Shown: positions 1-5,685 of the stretch, piece after piece
Position numbering within the stretch: the first letter of the stretch is position 1
Layout of the letters: every line of letters starts with the position of its first letter
From: RGIG3009 sp045590855
GTDB lineage: Bacteria > Bacillota > Clostridia > Oscillospirales > Acutalibacteraceae
Direction: 5' to 3'
Assembly: GCA_045590855.1 (NCBI GenBank)
Contig: JAZNRV010000030.1
Location: 1 to 7,810, forward strand
Length of the DNA stretch: 7,810 bases
Translations under genes and position numbers: made by a program
The notes under the pieces: model-generated
Told to the model about the DNA's origin: nothing
Seen by the model: the letters and a program-made list of their open reading frames with translations, nothing else
Databases searched by the model: none

Positions 1-57
1 TTTAAGTTCCAATATCTCTCTTTCGTATTCTTTAATATGTCGATAACTTCTTGGCAT
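1..57 (-). CDS. IS transposase OrfA (IS3-like), N-terminal fragment cut by window edge
   Basis: Nineteen codons read MPRSYRHIKEYEREILELK from an ATG at 57 and run off the left edge. From memory, this is the start of a small helix-turn-helix OrfA of IS3-type insertion sequences common in gut Clostridia. In those elements OrfA binds DNA and is joined to the OrfB integrase by frameshifting. The start is well supported: AGGAGG (on the plus strand cctcct, 65-70) sits 7 nt upstream of the ATG. That Shine-Dalgarno lies inside a perfect hairpin, which is usual for IS genes that must not be translated from read-through transcripts. No catalytic domain is visible here, so the family assignment rests on the N-terminal signature and the hairpin alone. 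An unrelated HTH protein with a similar start cannot be excluded. Confidence 0.55.
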   Translation of the reverse strand, partial: MPRSYRHIKEYEREILELK

Positions 58-101
58 AAAAAATCCTCCTATGGTAGTTGTTTTAATTCTACCATAGGAG
101 G
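58..101 (-). promoter_or_regulatory. SD-sequestering hairpin, also terminator-like, before IS OrfA
   Basis: Arms 65-77 and 89-101 are perfect 13-bp inverted complements around an 11-nt loop (78-88). On the minus-strand transcript the 3' arm ends in AGGAGG, the ribosome binding site of OrfA, and the 5' arm starts with its complement CCTCCT. A folded transcript would therefore hide the start signal. The minus strand continues directly with A and six T's (58-64), so the same structure has the form of an intrinsic terminator for transcription coming from the araC side. The plus strand also has a T-run (105-111) after the stem, so termination could work in both directions. Confidence 0.75.
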
Positions 102-168
102 GTGTTTTTTTCTATTGTCCGTTTTTACTGGACTTGTGCAAGCAACTCTTCGCCGTTCTTTTTTTTTA

Positions 169-230
169 TTATTTGGTTTCGACAGACACCATATCGTGAC
201 CGTTTACTTTGGGAACGGTAAACGAAACGG
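169..230. repeat. Direct repeat copy A: 3' end of decayed hydrolase gene
   Basis: This stretch is about 92% identical (5 differences in 62 nt by hand) to 1909-1970. Both are the 3' ends of the two hydrolase paralogues and encode the C-termini KVNGHDMVSVETK and KVNGHAMVAVETK. The copies are in the same orientation, 1740 bp apart, with araC and the remnant between them. They are more alike here than along most of their shared length. Confidence 0.75.
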
Positions 231-861
231 TACCGTCTTTTGCCGCAAAGGCAATCGGTGTTTTGTCGGGTATGCTGTATACCGCGTTTACGTGGTCGAT
301 AGCCAAGGTGACGGGCACATCGCTGAGTACGATGGTTTTTTCCACCACCGCGGTGTTACCGCGTTTTTCGGGGCAGTAACTGAGCAGGTGTAAAAGGTAA
401 GTGCTGTCCTTTTTAGTCAGTGTGCCGTGAGCCAACGAGGGAATACCCGCTTCCATTAACTTTTGACCGCACAAGTTGCGAATGGCGTTGTCCACCATTT
501 GTTTGTAGACAAAGTAGGAATCGGCTTGGTAACTGCGGAAGATTTTGGAACGGATGTGAATGACATTGCCGTTCTTTGCCGCCATGGAATAGCCGTCTTC
601 TTTGGCGCAGGGGTAATATCCGAAATCTGCCAGCGAGGTATCGATGATTTCGGGCAACAGATGTTGGCTGTTTTTTGACGGATAAGGAATACCTACCTTG
701 GTGGGGTGGTACGAATAGCCGCGGTTGCAACGAGCAAAAAAGTTAATGTGGCCGACGTGGCTGTCTTGCGGGGTGTCTGCAAAGGCAGCGGCATTAAATT
801 TTTCGCCCAAACCTTCGATACCCGGTAAGGTATGAAAGTTAAAGTGGACAGCACGTTTCAT
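169..861 (-). pseudogene. Internally deleted GHL6-type glycoside hydrolase paralogue
   Basis: This 230-codon frame is a shortened relative of the 750-aa hydrolase at 1909-4161. Residues 1-73 match the N-terminus of the intact protein (MKRAVHFNFHTLPG, then INFFARCNRG and PTKVGIPYP). Residue 75 onward matches intact residues 595-750 without a gap, ending KVNGHDMVSVETK. About 518 residues are missing between them: most of the TIM-barrel, the likely catalytic Asp region, and both Rossmann-like domains. The deletion is in frame (junction about 637-645), with no stop codon. Start: ATG at 861 aligns with the start of the paralogue, but its ribosome binding site is poor. The only SD-like motif (AGGGTG, 876-881) is 14 nt away. 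An ATG at 912 inside araC would add 17 residues without homology. The gene lies 28 nt after araC and was probably the original target gene of that regulator. A hydrolase is not possible with this architecture, but a small stable protein is not excluded. Confidence 0.8.
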
Positions 862-889
862 TTTTTCATTGATAACACCCTGCTTCGGA

Positions 890-1774
890 TTATGGCGTAA
901 CAGAATGGGCATATTCGGTCATGGTCATTCCGATGCGTGCTTTGAACAGTTTGGAAAAATAAATGGTATCATATCCAAGCGAAGCGGCAATTTCCGTAAA
1001 CGTTTTTTCACCGCTGCGAATCATGAATTTGGCTTCTTTGATTTTTAGGTTGATAAAATAATCAATTACACCCATGCCTGTTTGGTGGCGAAACAGTTTT
1101 TTTAGATGCGAAACACTGTAACAAAAATGAGCGGCGATTTCTTCCAGCGTGAGTTTTTGCGAGAGATTTTCGCTTAAAAAGTTGGCTACCAATTCGGCAA
1201 GTTGTGCGTTTTTGTTTTGTGCGGCATAAGAAACTGCCCGAGGCTCAATTTTGGTACTGTTTCGGTTTTGGTACAGAGAAAGCAACAACAATTCCAACGC
1301 GTTGATGATGGTTTGCGTGACAACGGGGGGAGTTTTATCAATAGGGAACAGAGGGTTTTGCGCAAAATCTCGGTTTTCGGAGCGCAAAGCGGCGTCTGCT
1401 TCTTCGGTGGCACGACGCAAATGCTGACGCTCGGTGGCGTTCAGATGCAAAATTTTATGTTCAAAATATTGCATCAGGGGACTTTTACAATCGAACGAAC
1501 AAATAATAAAATTGGCAGGGGTGTTTTCCAGCGTGCGTACCGCGTGAAATTCGTTTGGTTTGTGAAAGGCAAGTTCACCGGCTTTTAAAATATAGTGTTG
1601 TTCACCCGCGGTGATGAGCATTTGTCCTTTGTCAATATAGATACATTCCCAAAAATTATGGCTTTCGCCGGGTGAGGAAAAATCGCGCGGACTGCGATAG
1701 GAAAAGGCACTGTACAGGGTGTTAATGTGCAACGGTCGTTTGAAAGATTGTTTGGGAAAAACAACGGTTGACAA
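890..1774 (-). CDS. AraC-family transcriptional regulator (cupin plus AraC HTH)
   Basis: Probable DNA-binding regulator of a carbohydrate operon, about 294 aa, the usual length for the family. Numbering from the GTG at 1783, residues ~22-100 resemble an AraC-type cupin sensor fold (FWECIYIDKGQ, then KAGELAFHKPNEFHAV, then NFIICSFDC). Residues ~195-292 form the two helix-turn-helix units: LTLEEIAAHFCYSVSHLKKLF (bases of the first recognition helix) and FTEIAASLGYDTIYFSKLFK, ending near GMTMTEYA, typical of HTH_18. There is no signal peptide or membrane segment. Start: a GTG at 1783 directly abuts the G-rich SD, so the TTG at 1774, with 9 nt between G-run and start, is preferred; the difference is three residues. 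It has its own promoter and sits between an intact and a decayed GHL6 hydrolase, so it likely senses the sugar they act on. The ligand is unknown. Confidence 0.88.
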   Translation of the reverse strand: MSTVVFPKQSFKRPLHINTLYSAFSYRSPRDFSSPGESHNFWECIYIDKGQMLITAGEQHYILKAGELAFHKPNEFHAVRTLENTPANFIICSFDCKSPLMQYFEHKILHLNATERQHLRRATEEADAALRSENRDFAQNPLFPIDKTPPVVTQTIINALELLLLSLYQNRNSTKIEPRAVSYAAQNKNAQLAELVANFLSENLSQKLTLEEIAAHFCYSVSHLKKLFRHQTGMGVIDYFINLKIKEAKFMIRSGEKTFTEIAASLGYDTIYFSKLFKARIGMTMTEYAHSVTP

Positions 1775-1783
1775 TAGTCGCAC

Positions 1784-1790
1784 CCCCCTT
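1784..1790 (-). promoter_or_regulatory. Ribosome binding site that decides the araC-type gene start
   Basis: The minus strand reads AAGGGGG here. The run touches the GTG at 1783, which leaves no spacer. It stands 9 nt before the TTG at 1774. The spacing favours the TTG as the true start, although the motif is not a perfect AGGAGG. Confidence 0.5.
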
Positions 1791-1805
1791 TTTTATCTCT
1801 CCACA

Positions 1806-1834
1806 AGTATAGCATAAGAAAGTTGAAGTATCAA
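1806..1834 (-). promoter_or_regulatory. Sigma-A promoter of the AraC-type regulator gene
   Basis: The minus strand shows TTGATA (1829-1834), a 17-nt spacer and TATACT (1806-1811), very near consensus. The expected transcript start near 1799 gives a leader of about 25 nt. Upstream of the -35 box, 1843-1862 is A/T-rich and could act as an UP element. Around the -10 box the sequence TGCTATACTTGTGG matches the promoter of the hydrolase gene at 13 of 14 positions. Confidence 0.8.
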
Positions 1835-1870
1835 TGGTTTTTGTGAATATATTTATACAAAACGGGAATA

Positions 1871-1900
1871 GCAAATCCCCTGCCAAGGCAGGGGATTTGC
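1871..1900 (-). terminator. Perfect palindrome, probable terminator of the hydrolase gene
   Basis: Arms 1871-1884 and 1887-1900 are perfect 14-nt inverted complements separated by two bases, starting 8 nt after the hydrolase stop codon. The stem is long, GC-rich in its centre, and capped by A/T pairs. The following minus-strand sequence (TATTCCCGTTTTG) is a poor U-tract. Termination is thus likely but may be incomplete, which would let some hydrolase transcription run into the regulator gene. Confidence 0.65.
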
Positions 1901-1908
1901 GGTGTGAG

Positions 1909-1970
1909 TTATTTGGTTTCGACAGCCACCATGGCATGACCGTTTACTTTGGGAACCGTAAACGAAACGG
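1909..1970. repeat. Direct repeat copy B: 3' end of intact hydrolase gene
   Basis: Counterpart of 169-230, with about 92% identity over 62 nt in the same orientation. It covers the stop codon and the last ~20 codons of the intact hydrolase. Confidence 0.75.
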
Positions 1971-4161
1971 TGTTATCCGTTGTTGTGAAGGTGAGCGGTG
2001 TTTTGTCCGGTATGCTGTATACGGCTTTGACATCGGCAACACGCAAGGTAAACGGCACGTCGGTTAACGTGATTTTATCTTCCAATTTGGCGGCGTTTCC
2101 ACGACGTTCGGGGGAATAACTTAATATGTGTAACAAATAGGTGCTGTCTTTTTTTGTAAGCGTGCTACGTGAAAAGGACGGAAGCTCGGCTTCAATCATT
2201 TTCTCGTTATATAGCATCCGCAAAGCGTTATCAACAATTTGTTTGTACACCGTGTAGCCATCGTTTTGGTAGGCTTTAAAAAGTTTAGTGCCAAAATGGA
2301 TGACGTTACCACTCCTGGCAGCAGTGGAGTATCCGTCGGATTCGCCGTACGGTAAGTACGCCCAATCCGGGAAACGAGTAACCGGTTGTGCAGCAATGTG
2401 GTCAGCCAAGTTTTCGGCTGTCTTGCCAAGCTTTAACAGTGTGCCGTGAATATAACTGCTAATTACCATATCCGGCGTATCTTTTGCTAAATCTCCATAT
2501 AAGCGGAAGAAGGAAGGACCTGTTTTTTCGGGCACACGACCTATGCGTGAGTAGCCGGAACCCCACGTGTCAACTTTTCCGCCATTTTGTATGTATTTTG
2601 CAATTTTAGTGGCAGTGGCGTCGTCCATAGTCCAAGCGTTTGGCAACAACAACACACGGTAGTTGTTGAAGTCATCGTTGGTCGATACCAAATCGTAGTC
2701 GTGGCCAAAGTATTTCATGAGCCATTCAGTGTAGAAAGCATTCATTTGCGGAATGACAAACTCACCGGCGGCATCCGTGTAAAGTATACCGATTTTTTTG
2801 GGGGCCGGAGCTTTCGGGTCAAAGAAGGGGGAGGCCTGATGTTCGGGGAACGGAGTGAAATCCCATTCCGGTAACGCAAACGATTTGCCATCGGGTGTTA
2901 ATCCGGAGTTACCGGTAGAAAGAATTTTACCGCCGCCTGCTAAATATTCTTTGATTTTTTTTGCGGATTTTTCGTCTAGAGCGATTTCGTCCGGCAAAAT
3001 AAGGACTTTATACCGGGATAAATCGTGTTGATTGGTGACAATATCAAAGTGATATTTAAGCTCATTCAAAATACGTTCGGCGCCTCTATACACCGTATAG
3101 TAGCGGTCGTAGGATAAGAAATGTTCGCGTTCACCGCAGTAGATACCGATTTCTGCCGTGTAAACCGCGTCGGATGTCCAGGGTTCCACCGCTTCCACCT
3201 GCTCATAAATCGGTTTAACCGCATCAAATAAACCTTTTTCCGGTGCGCCGGAAGGGTGCAGGTGGTCGCCAATAGAAATATCCGAGCCAAAAGCCAAGGC
3301 AGTAAAGGCATCGTATTCCATGGCTTCTTTGGTGGTGATACCACCAAAATCGCCCCACGATGTGTGGAAACGGCCGGTCATAAATACTGATTGCTTAAAA
3401 TTGTTACGTTCAAAGGCGACAAAGGTGGGGAAATAATCGTAGCCCCACGAATCGGTACCGGTTAACGCCTCAATCTCCATGTGACTGTTAACATACGCTT
3501 CGTCTTCGTTCATACCCATATTGAAGCCGTTAAAATAAATATATTTATCGGAAGGTACGGCATCACGAATGCGTTTGCACATATTTTTGGCTTTTTCGCT
3601 GTTGAAGGCATATACCGCATCGGTATCGTGGATATCGATGCCTTGTTCTTCCATTTTTTTACGACAGGTTTCACAGTAGCAGGTGTGCTGTTTGTCGGCA
3701 ACACCCACGCAATCTAAGAAAAACCCATCAATATCGGGATACAGTGCCAACACTTCTTTAACTTCTGCTAACAGGTGGTCACCGTATGGTGTGTTATAAC
3801 AAAGATAGCTGGTGCTATGGGGACGACCGCCGCCGATAACTCTTTGCCATTCGGGATGAGCCTCAGCGATGGCACCGGAAATACCGGCGTTTAAATAAGC
3901 AGAAAGACCAATGCCCTGTTTGTGACATTCTTCCAATAATTCGGGTAACAGTCGTTGTGCGTTGGGTGCAGGATAGGGAATACCTATTTTGGTGGGATAA
4001 TAGGAAAAACCACGGTTACAACGAGCAAAAAAGTTGATGTAACCTACATGGCTATCCTTGAGTGTTTGGGCAAATGCCTTGGCATCAAACTTGCTGCCGA
4101 CATCGTTGCCGGGTAAGGTGTGAAAATCGAAGTGGATGGCACGTTGCATTTTTCGTTTCAT
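1909..4161 (-). CDS. GHL6-type putative glycoside hydrolase with beta-galactosidase-like trimerisation domains
   Basis: A 750-aa cytoplasmic protein with no signal peptide. Residues ~7-325 look like the TIM-barrel of hypothetical glycosyl hydrolase family GHL6: RAIHFDFHTLPG, INFFARCNRG, YPTKIGIPYP, YPDIDGFFLDC, MTGRFHTSWGDFGG, GSDISIGDHLHPSG. D150 at the end of the DGFFLD strand is a candidate active-site acid; D271 and D299 are other conserved acids. A CxCxxC cluster (C161, C163, C166) follows strand 4. Residues ~337-420 form a Rossmann-like trimerisation domain as in GH42 enzymes. Residues ~456-540 appear to be a second, diverged copy. Residues ~595-750 form the C-terminal region with a beta-rich end. 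The start at 4161 is set by GAGGAGGA 4 nt upstream; an ATG at 4320 would lie inside the tuf terminator and adds 53 unrelated residues. The substrate is unknown; a sugar-releasing role fits the AraC neighbour. Confidence 0.82.
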   Translation of the reverse strand: MKRKMQRAIHFDFHTLPGNDVGSKFDAKAFAQTLKDSHVGYINFFARCNRGFSYYPTKIGIPYPAPNAQRLLPELLEECHKQGIGLSAYLNAGISGAIAEAHPEWQRVIGGGRPHSTSYLCYNTPYGDHLLAEVKEVLALYPDIDGFFLDCVGVADKQHTCYCETCRKKMEEQGIDIHDTDAVYAFNSEKAKNMCKRIRDAVPSDKYIYFNGFNMGMNEDEAYVNSHMEIEALTGTDSWGYDYFPTFVAFERNNFKQSVFMTGRFHTSWGDFGGITTKEAMEYDAFTALAFGSDISIGDHLHPSGAPEKGLFDAVKPIYEQVEAVEPWTSDAVYTAEIGIYCGEREHFLSYDRYYTVYRGAERILNELKYHFDIVTNQHDLSRYKVLILPDEIALDEKSAKKIKEYLAGGGKILSTGNSGLTPDGKSFALPEWDFTPFPEHQASPFFDPKAPAPKKIGILYTDAAGEFVIPQMNAFYTEWLMKYFGHDYDLVSTNDDFNNYRVLLLPNAWTMDDATATKIAKYIQNGGKVDTWGSGYSRIGRVPEKTGPSFFRLYGDLAKDTPDMVISSYIHGTLLKLGKTAENLADHIAAQPVTRFPDWAYLPYGESDGYSTAARSGNVIHFGTKLFKAYQNDGYTVYKQIVDNALRMLYNEKMIEAELPSFSRSTLTKKDSTYLLHILSYSPERRGNAAKLEDKITLTDVPFTLRVADVKAVYSIPDKTPLTFTTTDNTVSFTVPKVNGHAMVAVETK

Positions 4162-4165
4162 AAAA

Positions 4166-4173
4166 TCCTCCTC
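4166..4173 (-). promoter_or_regulatory. Ribosome binding site fixing the hydrolase start
   Basis: GAGGAGGA on the minus strand stands 4 nt from ATG 4161, with the GGAGG core 5 nt away. It lies inside a frame that stays open for another 53 codons upstream, so it is what separates the true start from the longer frame. The decayed paralogue also begins its homology at this methionine. Confidence 0.85.
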
Positions 4174-4228
4174 AAAGGTTTGTTGTGCATTTGAACCACG
4201 GGTGAAAACCCACCTAATCTTTACCAAA

Positions 4229-4257
4229 AGTATAGCACTGCTCTCACTTTTCGTCAA
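4229..4257 (-). promoter_or_regulatory. Sigma-A promoter of the hydrolase gene
   Basis: The minus strand shows TTGACG (4252-4257), a 17-nt spacer and TATACT (4229-4234). The expected start near 4222 gives a leader of about 60 nt, containing a small GGGT/ACCC hairpin (4200-4211). The promoter lies between the tuf terminator and the gene, so the hydrolase is expressed separately from the translation-factor operon. A second copy of the decamer CAAAAGTATA lies upstream at 4282-4291. Confidence 0.85.
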
Positions 4258-4300
4258 TTCAAAAAAATGTCTTTTTTTGTGCAAAAGTATATCATTTTTT

Positions 4301-4341
4301 ACAAAAGAACTGCGGTACATTCCACAAGGAATGTACCGCAG
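4301..4341 (-). terminator. Intrinsic terminator of tuf
   Basis: Arms 4310-4323 and 4328-4341 are perfect 14-bp complements with a 4-nt loop, starting 15 nt after the tuf stop codon. On the minus strand the stem is followed by TTCTTTTGT (4301-4309), a reasonable U-tract. This closes the str operon. Confidence 0.9.
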
Positions 4342-4356
4342 CAGCGTTACGAAAAA

Positions 4357-5556
4357 TTAGTTAATTTTGGTAACAACACCGGAACCGACAGTACGGCCGC
4401 CTTCGCGGATAGCGAAACGCAAACCTTCTTCAATAGCGATGGGGGTGATGAGTTCAACATCCATTTCTACGTTGTCACCAGGCATGCACATTTCGGTGCC
4501 GGCCGGCAATTCGATAACACCGGTAACGTCGGTGGTACGGAAGTAGAATTGGGGACGATAGTTGTTGAAGAACGGAGTATGACGGCCGCCTTCATCCTTG
4601 GACAAGACGTAAACTTGGCCATGGAACTTCGTGTGGGGGTTGATGGAACCGGGTTTGCAAAGAACTTGACCGCGTTCGATGTCGCTTCTTTGCACACCGC
4701 GCAACAAAGCGCCGATGTTGTCGCCGGCTTCTGCGTAGTCGAGGAGTTTACGGAACATTTCGATACCGGTAACAACCGTTTTCGCACGTTCTTCGGTCAA
4801 ACCGATGATTTCGACTTCGTCGGACATGTTCAATTGACCACGTTCCACACGGCCGGTAGCAACAGTACCACGACCGGTGATGGTGAACACGTCTTCAACA
4901 GGCATCAAGAAGGGTTTGTCGGTGGTACGTTCCGGATTCGGGATGTAGCTGTCAACAGCATCCATCAATTCGAGAATCGGAGCATATTCCGCGGCGCCAG
5001 TGTCGTTGGAAGCGCATTCCAAAGCCACCAAAGCGGAACCTTTAACGATAGGAGTATCGTCGCCCGGGAAATCGTACTCGTTGAGCAATTCACGGATTTC
5101 CATTTCGACCAATTCGAGCAATTCGGGATCGTCAACTTGGTCACATTTGTTCATGAAAACAACGATGTAGGGAACGCCAACCTGACGAGAAAGCAGGATG
5201 TGTTCACGAGTTTGGGGCATCGGGCCGTCAGCAGCCGACACAACCAAGATAGCACCGTCCATTTGAGCAGCACCGGTGATCATGTTTTTAACATAGTCAG
5301 CGTGGCCGGGGCAGTCAACGTGAGCATAGTGACGGTTGTCGGTTTCGTACTCAACGTGAGAAGTGTTGATGGTGATACCGCGTTCGCGCTCTTCGGGAGC
5401 TTTATCGATGTTTGCGTAATCGATGAAGTCAGCAGCGCCTTTGAGTGCCAACACTTTGGTGATGGCGGCGGTCAGAGTGGTTTTACCATGGTCAACGTGA
5501 CCAATGGTACCAATGTTTACGTGGGGCTTATTTCTTTCGAATTTTGCTTTTGCCAT
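4357..5556 (-). CDS. tuf: Translation elongation factor EF-Tu
   Basis: A 399-aa GTPase that carries aminoacyl-tRNA to the ribosomal A site in the cytoplasm. All nucleotide-binding motifs are intact: GHVDHGKT (19-26), DCPGH (81-85), NKCD (136-139), SAL (174-176). The switch I region ERERGITIN and the effector-side RGITINTSHVEY are normal. Domains II and III run to the C-terminus (GRGTVATGRVERG, then GLRFAIREGGRTVGSGVV). Length is usual for a bacterial EF-Tu. The start ATG at 5556 follows AAGGAGGA (5564-5571). The gene lies 129 nt after fusA, with a probable internal promoter in the gap, and is closed by a strong terminator. Antisense open frames across it are a by-product of strong codon bias. 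Only one tuf copy is visible; a second elsewhere in the genome cannot be judged. Confidence 0.98.
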   Translation of the reverse strand: MAKAKFERNKPHVNIGTIGHVDHGKTTLTAAITKVLALKGAADFIDYANIDKAPEERERGITINTSHVEYETDNRHYAHVDCPGHADYVKNMITGAAQMDGAILVVSAADGPMPQTREHILLSRQVGVPYIVVFMNKCDQVDDPELLELVEMEIRELLNEYDFPGDDTPIVKGSALVALECASNDTGAAEYAPILELMDAVDSYIPNPERTTDKPFLMPVEDVFTITGRGTVATGRVERGQLNMSDEVEIIGLTEERAKTVVTGIEMFRKLLDYAEAGDNIGALLRGVQRSDIERGQVLCKPGSINPHTKFHGQVYVLSKDEGGRHTPFFNNYRPQFYFRTTDVTGVIELPAGTEMCMPGDNVEMDVELITPIAIEEGLRFAIREGGRTVGSGVVTKIN

Positions 5557-5614
5557 TGTGATTTCCTCCTTTTATTTAACCTCAAATAGTAAGTGCTTGA
5601 TTTCACTTAAAATT

Positions 5615-5642
5615 ATTCTACCATATTTTAGGCAAATTTCAA
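5615..5642 (-). promoter_or_regulatory. Probable internal promoter of tuf
   Basis: In the fusA-tuf gap the minus strand shows TTGAAA (5637-5642), a 16-nt spacer and TAGAAT (5615-5620). The leader then holds a short TAAGTG/CACTTA hairpin (5590-5595 with 5604-5609). No convincing terminator follows fusA, so tuf is probably made both from the operon transcript and from this promoter. Confidence 0.6.
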
Positions 5643-5685
5643 GCCTTTTTACAAAAGTTTTAAAAATGTGTATCCGACAGATTCC

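Larger units (their letters stand above)
1..135 (-). mobile_element. Edge of an insertion sequence (5' end, boundary approximate)
   Basis: The OrfA start, its sequestered ribosome binding site and the short leader belong to one element that continues outside the window. The upstream end is not defined. A candidate lies near 117-133, where plus-strand GTCC and GGAC form a short inverted repeat around an A/T-rich spacer, but I cannot see the matching right-hand repeat. The element lies about 35-110 bp downstream of the stop codon of the decayed hydrolase gene. It therefore inserted behind that gene and did not interrupt it. Confidence 0.4.

Noticed and set aside
37..393. A 118-codon plus-strand open frame at the left edge
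   Set aside because: It crosses the IS hairpin and runs antisense to the remnant gene, with no ribosome binding site or known domain.
1871..1900. Palindrome considered as a REP-type or mobile repeat
   Set aside because: Only one copy is present in the window and its position 8 nt after a stop codon fits a terminator; a repeat family would need genome-wide copies.
4162..4320. N-terminal extension of the hydrolase to an ATG at 4320
   Set aside because: The extra 53 residues have no family similarity, the ATG lies within the tuf terminator stem and upstream of the gene's own promoter, and a strong ribosome binding site marks ATG 4161.
4267..5589. A 440-codon plus-strand open frame opposite tuf
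   Set aside because: It is fully antisense to EF-Tu, has no recognisable domain or ribosome binding site, and is explained by the strong codon bias of tuf, which avoids stop codons in the opposite frame.
5643..5685. Possible terminator after fusA
   Set aside because: Only A/T-rich mirror-like runs (TTTTTAAAA, GTAAAAA) are present, with no GC-rich stem, so read-through into tuf is more likely.
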